The translations under genes and the position numbers were made by a program. 64,000 nucleotides of DNA from the NCBI GenBank assembly GCA_022825665.1, contig JAJDWI010000077.1:1-64000 (forward strand), in the 5' to 3' direction. This document shows, piece after piece, positions 21,199 through 30,963 of the stretch (position 1 is the first letter of the stretch; each line of letters opens with the position of its first letter). Under the pieces are notes generated by a model. That model was not told the DNA's origin. It worked only from the letters and a program-made list of their open reading frames with translations, and did no database searches. This stretch comes from Candidatus Poribacteria bacterium (lineage in GTDB: Bacteria; Poribacteria; WGA-4E; WGA-3G).

Positions 21199-22436
21199 TT
21201 ATTTCTCCGAATCATAATTGTCTGTGCATATCGTAATCCATCACATAACCGATCTATATCTTCTATCGTGTTGTATAGGTAGAAACTTGCACGAGCAGTT
21301 GCGATAACATCAAACTTTTTCATAAGCGGTTGCGCACAGTGGTGTCCTGCGCGTATTGCCACATTATATGTATCCAGAATTCCGGCAACATCATGTGGAT
21401 GGATACCGTCCAAATTAAATGAGATAACTCCCGCTTTCTGATGGGGTTCTGGTCCATAAATTGTAATACCTTCAATATCTTGTAGCTGCTGATGTGCGTG
21501 TTTTAGCAGTTCCTGTTCGTGAACATGTATAGAGGCTAATCCTGCCTGTGTAATATAATCTACTGCCCTACCAAGTCCGATTGCCTCAGCAATGCTTGGT
21601 GTACCTGCTTCAAACTTTGCGGGAACATCTGCATAAGTTGAAATGTCGCGATCAACAGAACGAATCATTGATCCACCACCGAGAAACGGAGGCATTTCCT
21701 CAAGTAGTTCTAACTTACCGTAGAGTACACCAACTCCTGTTGGTCCACACATCTTATGTCCAGAAAATGCAAGAAAATCACAATCTAACTGCTGCACATC
21801 CACATGAAAATGCGGAACTGATTGAGCAGCGTCTACCATTACTTTTGCTCCAGCAGCATGTGCAGCATCAATAACAGACTGTATTGGATTGATTGTACCG
21901 AGAACATTTGATACATGTGTTATTGCAATCAACTTCGTTTTTTCAGACAGTATATCATGCAGTTGCGTAAAATCAAGCAATCCTTGTTCAGTTATCTCAA
22001 GAAATCGAAGTGTTGCCCCAGTGCGTTGTGCCAGCATCTGCCACGGAACAAGATTACTATGGTGTTCAAGTACGGTAAGAATAATCTCATCACCTTGATG
22101 GATATTCATACTTCCCCAACTGTATGCCACCAAATTAATAGATTCAGTCGTATTACGTGTAAATACAACCTGACTTGTCCGTTGAGCGTTAATCAACTGT
22201 GCCACTTTCTGTCGTGCTTTCTCATATTGATCTGTTGCTTCTTCAGAAATCCGATAAATGCCACGATGGATATTAGAACGATAGGTATCATAATATGCAT
22301 CCATAGCCTCAACGACAGGACGTGGTGTTTGCGTTGACGCAGCACTGTCAAGGTATGCAAATGAAGAGTCTGTGAAGATTGGGAAATCTTCACGAATTGC
22401 TTGGACATCAAGAGGACGATAGTCGGATGTGTTCAT
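21195..22436 (-). CDS. sufS: Cysteine desulfurase SufS
   Basis: YLDSAASTQ, FSGHKMCGPTG, RAGHHCAQP. Confidence 0.95.
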   Translation of the reverse strand: MNTSDYRPLDVQAIREDFPIFTDSSFAYLDSAASTQTPRPVVEAMDAYYDTYRSNIHRGIYRISEEATDQYEKARQKVAQLINAQRTSQVVFTRNTTESINLVAYSWGSMNIHQGDEIILTVLEHHSNLVPWQMLAQRTGATLRFLEITEQGLLDFTQLHDILSEKTKLIAITHVSNVLGTINPIQSVIDAAHAAGAKVMVDAAQSVPHFHVDVQQLDCDFLAFSGHKMCGPTGVGVLYGKLELLEEMPPFLGGGSMIRSVDRDISTYADVPAKFEAGTPSIAEAIGLGRAVDYITQAGLASIHVHEQELLKHAHQQLQDIEGITIYGPEPHQKAGVISFNLDGIHPHDVAGILDTYNVAIRAGHHCAQPLMKKFDVIATARASFYLYNTIEDIDRLCDGLRYAQTIMIRRNK

Positions 22437-22539
22437 TGTTATACCATTTCTAATAAATAAAGTGTCATTTGTGAGGAATACTTATAGGATCAACCTCGAA
22501 TTAATTTTATAGTAAAATTCGTAATTACTTGGACACTTT

Positions 22540-22714
22540 GGTAGGTACGGTATCCTAACCGAACCTGTGTAAAGAGTGCGGTTAGATGAAGATTAACTTA
22601 TTAATTCGGTAATTTGGAGAAAACTCCAGTGCGGTTAGGAAACCGCACCTACCGGTCTAGGGAAAATTAGAATTACCGAAATATTTTCTTAATCTTCATG
22701 AAACCGCACCTACC
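22540..22714 (-). repeat. MITE-like nested palindromic element, copy 2
   Basis: Reverse complement aligns with 10481-10659; central hairpin GTGCGGTT-AGGA-AACCGCAC (22629-22648). Confidence 0.75.
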
Positions 22715-22762
22715 AGGGAGTGTGAACATATTTTTGGATTTCACTTTAATAATTTAAGCTTC

Positions 22763-22810
22763 ATTTAGTTGTTTTTAGTTGTTTTTAGTTGTTTTTTAGT
22801 TGTTTTTTTT
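22763..22810. repeat. Tandem (T)nAGTTG repeats, four units, with inverted copy AAAAAACAACTAAA at 22885-22898
   Basis: Read directly. Confidence 0.7.
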
Positions 22811-23249
22811 TAAATTTTGCTTAGGTGTTCTCGATCCTGTAGTAGTAAGGGTTTAAGTCGGTTTTGTTTGTTGACAGAAATTAGAAAAAACAACTAAAAG
22901 CAAGTTTTTTTTTTAGCCTTTTTTCGGTTTTTGTGTTTTGGTATGTTGTCATCGCATTGTAGAAGTTTTGTGTGATTTATCTGAGGATTTCGTTTTTGAA
23001 TTTGGTTGATAGTCATTGGACTACTCCATTTTGTAAGTTATGTATTGAATGTTAGATTTTATTATACTTGATGGTCGTTTAGTTTTGTAGTGTTATTGAG
23101 TTTGATAACAATATATATCCAATATATTTGATATATGTTTCAGTTTTCAGTGGTCAGACAACAACAATGGTTGAATTCAGTAATGGGATAATAATTGTTA
23201 GAATTGGTATTATTTGTGTCATATTTTATTAAGCATACATAGTTGTCAA

Positions 23250-24056
23250 TTAACGGTTCGTAAGTTGATTTCTGAGTTTTTCTACTTCTACTTCTAATTC
23301 CTGTCGTTTCAGGATTTCTTCCTTAGCACGTGTCTCTGCTTCCTGTCGAAGTTGTACCTCTTCTTCTACACGTTCCTCTGCTGCTTCTTTAAGATGCTGT
23401 TCTTCCAAAGAAGTTGTAATCGGAGTACCATCAGGTAGGTAGGGTCGTAACAATCTGACGTGGCTGTGTTGTTGATCCTCCCATCGAAGCCAGAGGTTTA
23501 AGGCTTCACTGAATAAACCACCTTCCGTATCTGGTTCCATCTCAATAATGTTTCCTGTTTGTGTACGTTTCCATCCACGAAATTCTAAAGGTTTCTTTAA
23601 TTGAGGTTGATGTATAAAGTATTCTTGAACACCTATATCCTTGAGATATAATTCAACCTTATTATACCGATCCTGATTTGCAGTTGAATCAGAAAGAAAT
23701 TCGAAAACAGCAATAGGTGCTGTTCCCTCTGCCCATGTATAGAAACTACGGCGTAGTGGGTATTTATCAACACCGAACACGATGTAGATATCAGGGGCGA
23801 CACATTTCTTGATATCCCCTTCTTGATAATAGATGAAACTGTCAACAGCAATGTGAACCAGTTCGTTGATTGCGAAATATCTTTTGAGTTGGTCGGATAA
23901 GGTTATTATTTGTTCAGCATGAAAATCAGTTTCAGCCATAGGTTCGTCATCTTCGCATGGATACCCTTCAATATAGACAGTTGTCTTGCCATTTGCTTTT
24001 GGGAAGACTGGCATATATTTACGTTGTTTAATTTGAAAGTCATTTATGATATCCAT
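23250..24056 (-). CDS. Uma2-family (DUF820) endonuclease-like protein with C-terminal coiled coil
   Basis: APDIYIVFGVDK, PIAVFEFLSDST, YNKVELYLKDIGVQEYFI. Confidence 0.85.
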   Translation of the reverse strand: MDIINDFQIKQRKYMPVFPKANGKTTVYIEGYPCEDDEPMAETDFHAEQIITLSDQLKRYFAINELVHIAVDSFIYYQEGDIKKCVAPDIYIVFGVDKYPLRRSFYTWAEGTAPIAVFEFLSDSTANQDRYNKVELYLKDIGVQEYFIHQPQLKKPLEFRGWKRTQTGNIIEMEPDTEGGLFSEALNLWLRWEDQQHSHVRLLRPYLPDGTPITTSLEEQHLKEAAEERVEEEVQLRQEAETRAKEEILKRQELEVEVEKLRNQLTNR

Positions 24057-24471
24057 GATTTTCTCCGTGTTGATGAGTATTGATTATATGTTTCATGTAG
24101 GTTGTTTCTTATTAATTGGTTTGCTTTAATTCTGTGTAGATGAAATGGTTCTGTCGCTACAGTTTGAGGGCGAACACGCATTACTTTTTCCAATCCTAAC
24201 TTTTCAATAACCTCAATAAAGGTATATTTTCCGTGCTGATGGTCAATTATCTCCCCATCAGGCATAGTAACGATTAGTTTCTTGATTACAATTTTCTTGT
24301 GATTTTGTTTAAGTTTTTTAGAAACAACATTGGTAACAGATGTTGGTTTAACAGATGGCACAGATAAATTTTATTGATAATACGTTGAGAAACTGCACAT
24401 TCTCTTTCATTAGCAAACGCACCTTGCTTTAACTGATTGCTTATATCCTCAATATGTTCCTTAAGTGTCAT
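24044..24471 (-). pseudogene. Frameshifted/deleted remnant resembling HsdR N-terminal-like proteins
   Basis: MTLKEHIEDISNQLKQGAFANERECAVSQRI in one frame, IVTMPDGEIIDHQHGKYTFIEVIEKLGLEKV in another. Confidence 0.5.
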
Positions 24472-24527
24472 TACTATACTATTACCTCCTATTTTATGCT
24501 AATGCCCTCCTTTTAGCGTTCTGCGTT

Positions 24528-24836
24528 CTATAACGCAGCATGTTCCTGAAGAATCTTAACGATCTTCGGAGCAATTGGTCGTAGTTTTTCTTCTAAGGCA
24601 TCATCATCAATAGAAAGGAATATACCTTTGTCTACATCCAGTGGAAAAGCTTTATCCTGTTTTATACCGTTCAGGGCATAGCGAACACGCACAAATGGGC
24701 TATATCTATGACCTTCCCTATAGGGTTCTTCCACACTTAAAAACTCAATAGAGTCAGTACCGGGGACGCGCCCTTCCAAATCTATGGTTTTGAATGTGAG
24801 TTCAAGCTTATTGACATTATCAACTATATGTTTCAT
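24528..24836 (-). CDS. Hypothetical 102-aa protein, possible partner of the ART-like gene
   Basis: Intact ORF closely following 24852..25451. Confidence 0.5.
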   Translation of the reverse strand: MKHIVDNVNKLELTFKTIDLEGRVPGTDSIEFLSVEEPYREGHRYSPFVRVRYALNGIKQDKAFPLDVDKGIFLSIDDDALEEKLRPIAPKIVKILQEHAAL

Positions 24837-24851
24837 GGAAGAGTTCCTTAT

Positions 24852-25451
24852 TTATTGTGAAAGATGCATATCAACATAGACATCAAAACAGTTCACGACA
24901 CAGGTTCCAGGAATTGTTTCATAAGCAAGAATTTCTGCATCTCGTAAGGCTCTGACTAATGTTTCCAATTCAAGTGTCAAATTAGGTGGACGAGGTGTTC
25001 CTTCACTTAATGGAGGCTGTTGCGAATGTCGTACTAGAAAATGCCCCATATTTCTTGGGTTTACAACGCCTAAAAGAAATTCTTGGGATCCGTCATGCTG
25101 GTAAGTGGACCCGATGGTAGGAGGAGATGGCAATGTCTGGGCAACCTCCTTAACTGGATCTAACACTTTGAGCCCAGAAGGTAACGGATCTTGAAACTCT
25201 ATTTCATACACATAAGCAGGTTTGCTCGGTGTTGGAATCTCTGGACTACTTAATAGGGCATAGTCTCGAGCTACCGCATACGAGATCGATAGTGAAATAA
25301 AAGGGCTGTTGTTAGTTCCTCTTGAAATATGCTGCATTAGACGATCAGTTGTTGGAGGCACTTCCGGTGCTCTTGCTGTAAAGCCAATATCTGTTGGATT
25401 GTGGAGATGCCAGTAAGTATCAATACCCGCTCCTCTATAAAATATTGACAT
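24852..25451 (-). CDS. Putative ADP-ribosyltransferase-like protein
   Basis: YRGAG ... GFTARAP ... NSPFISLSISYAVARDYA ... GSQEFLLG layout. Confidence 0.45.
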   Translation of the reverse strand: MSIFYRGAGIDTYWHLHNPTDIGFTARAPEVPPTTDRLMQHISRGTNNSPFISLSISYAVARDYALLSSPEIPTPSKPAYVYEIEFQDPLPSGLKVLDPVKEVAQTLPSPPTIGSTYQHDGSQEFLLGVVNPRNMGHFLVRHSQQPPLSEGTPRPPNLTLELETLVRALRDAEILAYETIPGTCVVNCFDVYVDMHLSQ

Positions 25452-25517
25452 AAGCCATCTTTAAGCATATTCACATTAGTAATGGCGAGGCATGAACACC
25501 TCGCCTAGATAAAAAGT

Positions 25518-25859
25518 CTACCTACTTGGGAAGCCAATATTTACAGGAGATGGACCGTGGTCTTCACATGCCTGATCCGTAGGAACATCCGTTTCTGCTT
25601 CGTTTGGTGCGACAATACCCTCTTCAAGCAGATATGCTTCCACTTCATCCCCACTCACATCGGCAAGAATGATGTCATCAATTTGGACACAAGGCTGGAA
25701 TTGTTGCCGTGTCTTCTGAACCATTTCAATATAGTTATCTTGGTTATTGATAATATCTCTGTCTTCGTATTCTAAATTATATTTGTCAAATATGGCACGG
25801 ACACCGTTGCTCCAGCCACAGACAGGTTTCATGTATGCAATAATTTTGGGTTGATCCAT
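25518..25859 (-). CDS. Glutaredoxin-like protein (CGWS)
   Basis: IIAYMKPVCGWSNGVRAIFDKYNLEYEDRDI. Confidence 0.8.
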   Translation of the reverse strand: MDQPKIIAYMKPVCGWSNGVRAIFDKYNLEYEDRDIINNQDNYIEMVQKTRQQFQPCVQIDDIILADVSGDEVEAYLLEEGIVAPNEAETDVPTDQACEDHGPSPVNIGFPSR

Positions 25860-25912
25860 CGTTGTTAATCTCCTTTTTAGTATGGCACTATCACAAGACG
25901 TGCTTACATTAC

Positions 25913-27262
25913 TTATGTTTCTAACTTGCGTGAGACAAATTCTTGCATTTCATCTCGTACAGACTGTGTAGGAATTCGTTCCATGACAGGTTCAAAAAAC
26001 CCATCAACAATCAGTTTTTCTGCTAAAACATACGGAATACCACGACTCATTAAGTAGAAAACTTGTTCTGCATCAATCTGTCCTGCTGTTGCACCGTGCG
26101 TGCATCGGACTTCATGTGCTTCAATTTCTAATCCGGGTAATGTATCCGCATGTGCGCGTTCACTCAACAATAGATTGTCATTTTTCTGGTATGCATCTGT
26201 ATAATTTGCACCGGGATACACATAGATGTTTCCTCCCCAAGCAGTTTGTGATCTATCCTTCAGGACAGTCCTATATAGCAGATCACTTGAAGTATAAGGA
26301 GACAAATGTTCTTGTGCTGTGCTAACATCTAAGTGTTGACGGGCATCAGTGAAAGCCAAACCTAACAATTGTGCATTACTGCCAGTACCATCTAAGACAA
26401 TCGCTTGATTTAGTTTACTTAATTTCCCACCAAAGGTTGCAGAAACCCAGTGAAGCTGTGCATCTTTGCTTACAATAGAACGTTGTGAAGCAAAATTCCA
26501 AACCTGACGATTCCAATGTTGTACCTGTACATAAGTAACATTGGAGTTTTGTCCAGCGAAAACCTCAACTGCACCACAGTGTAAGCCTCCTGAATCTGGA
26601 TCATCAGATGCATTATCCTCTATAACAACAACTTGACTATCTTCTTCAGCAATGAGGAGGACATGCGACAAATCTGCGTGCTGATCCTTGGAATGACGGA
26701 TAAACACCCGTAACGGATCTTCTATTCTGACACTTTTCGGAATGTGAATTACGTATCCACCGCGCCAAAATGCCCCATGAAGTGCATCAAACGCGTTACT
26801 ACTTGCGAAGTTACCGCTCTTAAGGGTCGTTTCTAAAGTGACTGCCTTTGTCATAAAGTAGTCACGGATGAGATCCCCGCGTTCCTTCAGTGCTGTGTGT
26901 AAGTCAGCGAAATAGACATCCTTTTTTTCTAATTCAGGAGACAAGTAGGTGTGCTGGGGATTCCCATCAACTTGTACATAAACCCCTGCACCACCATCTA
27001 CTTCGGTCGACACACTACCATTTGTTTCGGCAACGGGCTGATAATTTTCAACTGCAAACCCACGCAGATTTCGACGAGTTCTACGCCAATAATCTTGGGT
27101 ACGCATATCAACAGTACGTCGCCAAACATCATCTTCAGTCGTATGCGGCATCGGCAACGTTTCGTAAAGAGAGTATGCCTCCAAACGTCTGTCGCGCATC
27201 CACTGCGGTTCATTTTGTGCTATTTTCTCAACATAGTCTTTTGTAAAATTACCTGTTTGCAA
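25913..27262 (-). CDS. sufD: Fe-S assembly protein SufD
   Basis: EVRCTHGATAGQIDAEQVFYLMSRGI. Confidence 0.93.
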   Translation of the reverse strand: MQTGNFTKDYVEKIAQNEPQWMRDRRLEAYSLYETLPMPHTTEDDVWRRTVDMRTQDYWRRTRRNLRGFAVENYQPVAETNGSVSTEVDGGAGVYVQVDGNPQHTYLSPELEKKDVYFADLHTALKERGDLIRDYFMTKAVTLETTLKSGNFASSNAFDALHGAFWRGGYVIHIPKSVRIEDPLRVFIRHSKDQHADLSHVLLIAEEDSQVVVIEDNASDDPDSGGLHCGAVEVFAGQNSNVTYVQVQHWNRQVWNFASQRSIVSKDAQLHWVSATFGGKLSKLNQAIVLDGTGSNAQLLGLAFTDARQHLDVSTAQEHLSPYTSSDLLYRTVLKDRSQTAWGGNIYVYPGANYTDAYQKNDNLLLSERAHADTLPGLEIEAHEVRCTHGATAGQIDAEQVFYLMSRGIPYVLAEKLIVDGFFEPVMERIPTQSVRDEMQEFVSRKLET

Positions 27263-27276
27263 TGCAGCACCCTCTC

Positions 27277-28695
27277 CTATCCAATTGAACCTTCCATCTG
27301 AAGTTGGATGAGACGGTTCATCTCAACAGCATATTCCATCGGTAATTCTTTCACAAGTGGCTCAATAAACCCATTAACAATCATTGTGGATGCTTCCTCT
27401 TCTGAAAGTCCACGACTCATCAAGTAGAAGAGTTGCTCTTCACCGATTTTGCTGACGCGTGCTTCGTGTTCAATGTTCGTATCGTTCTCATTAATTTCAA
27501 TGACAGGATAGGTATCTGAACGTGACTCTTTGTCAAGCAGAAGTGCATCACAAACCACGTGAGATTTGCATCCTTTCGCACCTTTCGCAACATCAACCCA
27601 ACCACGATAACTGGAACGTCCCCCATCCTTACTGATGGATTTTGACGTAATCTGTGAGGTGGTATGTGGTGCGCAATGATAGACTTTTGCACCAGCATCT
27701 TGATGTTGTCCTTTACTTGCGAACGCAATAGAGAGGATTTCGCCTCGCGCACCGGGTTCCATCATATAGACACTCGGATACTTCATCGTCAACTTACTGC
27801 CAAGATTGCCATCAACCCATTCCATCTGTGCGTCTTCATAAGCAAGCGCACGTTTGGTGACGAGGTTATAGACATTTCCCGCCCAGTTCTGGATTGTCGT
27901 ATAACGCACCCGTGAACCCTTCATGCAGATAATTTCAACAACTGCACTATGCAGAGATTCACTGCTGAATGTCGGTGCTGTGCACCCCTCAACATAATGC
28001 ACCTGTGAACCTTCGTCAGCGATGATGAGCGTCCGTTCAAATTGCCCCATGTTTTCGCTATTGATGCGGAAATATGCCTGCAACGGATACTCAACTTTGA
28101 CACCGGGTGGAACGTATATAAAACTTCCACCACTCCAAACAGCACTGTTCAGTGCGGCAAATTGATTGTCTGCAGACGGAATAATAGTACCGAAATATTT
28201 CTTCACAAGATCAGGATATTCCTTGACGGCAGTATCCGTATCAACAAAAACTACGCCAATTTTATCCAATTCTTCCACAAGGTTGTGATAGACCACTTCG
28301 GAATCATATTGTGCACCGACACCTGCGAGGAACTTCCGTTCAGCTTCAGGTATCCCAAGGCGGTCAAAGGTTTTCTTAATGTCTTCCGGCACATCATCCC
28401 AACTCCGTTCACTTCGGTCAGAGGCTTTGACGTAATAGTAGATGTCGTCAAAATCGAGTTGCGAAAGATCACCACCCCACTTGGTCATCGGTTTTTGTTT
28501 AAATATCTCATAAGCCTTAAGCCTATACTCGCGCATCCAATCCGGTTCCTCTTTGATGTCACACATCTGATTGATGACTTCCTCGTCCAATCCTTTTCGG
28601 GATTTGAACGTTGGCTTAACATCATCGTGAAACCCGTATTGATAGTCTTTGCTTATTCCCATTTCGTCAAGTTGTTGCGTTTCTCGGGTTGCCAT
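27277..28695 (-). CDS. sufB: Fe-S assembly protein SufB
   Basis: [29 protein letters not shown]. Confidence 0.96.
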   Translation of the reverse strand: MATRETQQLDEMGISKDYQYGFHDDVKPTFKSRKGLDEEVINQMCDIKEEPDWMREYRLKAYEIFKQKPMTKWGGDLSQLDFDDIYYYVKASDRSERSWDDVPEDIKKTFDRLGIPEAERKFLAGVGAQYDSEVVYHNLVEELDKIGVVFVDTDTAVKEYPDLVKKYFGTIIPSADNQFAALNSAVWSGGSFIYVPPGVKVEYPLQAYFRINSENMGQFERTLIIADEGSQVHYVEGCTAPTFSSESLHSAVVEIICMKGSRVRYTTIQNWAGNVYNLVTKRALAYEDAQMEWVDGNLGSKLTMKYPSVYMMEPGARGEILSIAFASKGQHQDAGAKVYHCAPHTTSQITSKSISKDGGRSSYRGWVDVAKGAKGCKSHVVCDALLLDKESRSDTYPVIEINENDTNIEHEARVSKIGEEQLFYLMSRGLSEEEASTMIVNGFIEPLVKELPMEYAVEMNRLIQLQMEGSIG

Positions 28696-28795
28696 GGTTT
28701 TTGTTCTCCTTTGATAATGAGGTTATCTCTGCGGATGAATCAAGATTATTGGAAAATATAATAAATTGATTTCTGTAAAAAATATACAGGGATTC

Positions 28796-29230
28796 TCAAG
28801 GGTTAACAATTCGCTGTTGCTTTAACGTTTCAATCTCCTGTGTGAGTGTTTCAACTTGTCTTTCAAGTGATCGATCCCTTCCACTTCGCCATGCTATGAG
28901 TATTTGTGGTATTGCTATAGCTGCCACTATGAGTGCGATTAACCCATAACTGATATACGTTACATGCATGATTTGTTCGCCAACGCGCGTAAACTGACCG
29001 TCAACGCGATCGAATTGTTTGTCAACGTCCTCAAATTGTTTGTCAATGTTTTCAAGTTTACCTTTTATCCATGCGACATCCGTTTTTAGGGACACGATGT
29101 CTGCTTTTATAGGTTCAATTTCTTCATTGATAATCAATCGAATTTTATTGAGATCGGTATCTGTTAAGTCACCAAAAGCTGGCAATGCAATTGCACAAAA
29201 GAGTAGTAAAAAAAGAAAAATATTTTTCAT
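28796..29230 (-). CDS. Signal peptide / coiled-coil / TM protein
   Basis: Heptad-like DKQFEDVDKQFDRVDGQF repeats, TM segment. Confidence 0.55.
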   Translation of the reverse strand: MKNIFLFLLLFCAIALPAFGDLTDTDLNKIRLIINEEIEPIKADIVSLKTDVAWIKGKLENIDKQFEDVDKQFDRVDGQFTRVGEQIMHVTYISYGLIALIVAAIAIPQILIAWRSGRDRSLERQVETLTQEIETLKQQRIVNP

Positions 29231-29345
29231 CTTGTTTATACCGTGCTTGTTTTAATTTTAGAACATGTGACTTTATGGTTAAAACTTACTTTCGTATCAG
29301 CATTTAACGAATTGCAATGAACTACTGAACATCATTGTTATAGAT

Positions 29346-30137
29346 TTACTCAATGGCTTCAGCAATACCATGTTTTTCACGGATAGGATCATAACCTTCT
29401 GCTTCTAACAACTGTGTAAGTTCAAATCCACCCGATTCAACAATCTTACCATCAAGCAGTATATGCACAAACTGTGGACGAATGTAATCTAACAGTCGGG
29501 GATAGTGCGTGATAATCAACACACCGAGTTCAGGTCCAACCAAACTATTCACGCTTTCGCCAACAATGCGAACCGCGTCAATATCAAGACCGGAGTCGGT
29601 TTCGTCAAGAACCGCAATTTTCGGTTCAAGCATCGCGAGTTGTAGGATTTCAGCACGTTTTTTCTCTCCACCGGAAAAACCATCGTTGAGATACCTTCTG
29701 GCAAAAGAATCATCCATTCCAAGTTGTTCCATTTTTTCTCGGAGTTCTTTGCGGAATTCACGCATCGGTATTAGTTCGGGACTTTCAGAACCGTTTGTTT
29801 CCGTAGAACGCACTGCACTCACAGCACTCCTAAGGAAATTTGCCATACTGACTCCAGGTATCGCTGTCGGATATTGAAATGCAAGAAAAAGTCCCAATTT
29901 TGCTCGTTCATTCGGTTCCAATTCCAGAACATCAACTCCGTTAAAAATCACCTCACCAGAATCTATTTCGTAGGATGGATGCCCCATCAAACCATACGCG
30001 AGCGTGCTTTTACCGGATCCGTTCGGTCCCATGAGTGCATGTACCTCACCCGGTTTGACGGTTACAGTTAATCCCTTGATAATTTGATTTTCTTGAACGC
30101 TAATGTGTAGGTCTTTTATTGTCAACTCATTATTCAT
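29346..30137 (-). CDS. sufC: Fe-S assembly ATPase SufC
   Basis: GPNGSGKSTLAYGLMGHPSY, SGGEKKRAEILQ, LDETDSGLD. Confidence 0.96.
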   Translation of the reverse strand: MNNELTIKDLHISVQENQIIKGLTVTVKPGEVHALMGPNGSGKSTLAYGLMGHPSYEIDSGEVIFNGVDVLELEPNERAKLGLFLAFQYPTAIPGVSMANFLRSAVSAVRSTETNGSESPELIPMREFRKELREKMEQLGMDDSFARRYLNDGFSGGEKKRAEILQLAMLEPKIAVLDETDSGLDIDAVRIVGESVNSLVGPELGVLIITHYPRLLDYIRPQFVHILLDGKIVESGGFELTQLLEAEGYDPIREKHGIAEAIE

Positions 30138-30232
30138 CTCTTGGCTTCGGACTCCTTACTTATAGTAAAATTGAGTTATATTCAGTCTTAAGTTACTTGT
30201 GTATAAAACTCTTATTGCTGCTCATAGTCTAT

Positions 30233-30613
30233 TTAATTTTCCGCCACATGTGCCGATGTGTTTTGTCTTTTTAATACTTCGGTATACGTGTCAAAGTTCT
30301 GTTTTTCAAGTTTGATTGGTTGAATTGAGAGTTGATATCCAAGTGTCTTAAGAACAATTCCGATTGCATCAATCAATGGTATATCCTCACTGGAAATCAT
30401 TTTTGACAGTATTTGCGGGTCCATATCTGCCTGCTTTGCAAGTTCGTTGACACCGCCTTGTGCTTCAACCACTGTTCGGAGTGATCTTTGAACTACAGTA
30501 GGTTCCTTATAGATTTGGTAGTCTTCAAGGATTGCTTGTAAATAGGCAATTGCATCTTCTTCATCGGCTATCTGTTCAATAAGACATTCCTGCCATGTTC
30601 TCGTTTTACTCAT
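30233..30613 (-). CDS. HTH antitoxin-like protein (addiction module antidote)
   Basis: Overlaps the killer-protein gene; HTH-like core. Confidence 0.75.
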   Translation of the reverse strand: MSKTRTWQECLIEQIADEEDAIAYLQAILEDYQIYKEPTVVQRSLRTVVEAQGGVNELAKQADMDPQILSKMISSEDIPLIDAIGIVLKTLGYQLSIQPIKLEKQNFDTYTEVLKRQNTSAHVAEN

Positions 30614-30948
30614 ATATTCTCCCTCTTATATTCCAGCCAATAAGTTTTTGCCCGTGCTATATCTCGTCTTTGTGTTGACTTGTCACCCCCACAGAGCAAC
30701 AGAATGATTGTGTTGCCAATCTGTCCAAAATAGATTCTATAGCCTGCTCCAAAGTGGATCCGTAATTCATAAACTCCTTCACCAACAGATTTGCAATCTC
30801 CCATATTGCCATCCTCAAGCCGTTCAAGTCGCGCTCGAATCCGAGCCTGTATATCAATATCTCGAATTGATCTCAATCATTCGTTGAATGGTTCTCGTGC
30901 GTTTTGGGTTTGATATACTCGAACTTCTCTCTGTTGTATCTCACGCAT
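30610..30948 (-). pseudogene. RelE/HigB-type addiction-module killer protein with in-frame TGA at a Trp position (30877-30879)
   Basis: [74 protein letters not shown]; family-typical PFxEWL. Confidence 0.8.
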
Positions 30949-30963
30949 TACTGATTTTTATAC

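Noticed and set aside
28042-28761. 239-aa plus-strand ORF opposite sufB
   Set aside because: Antisense to a highly conserved gene; no recognizable motif.
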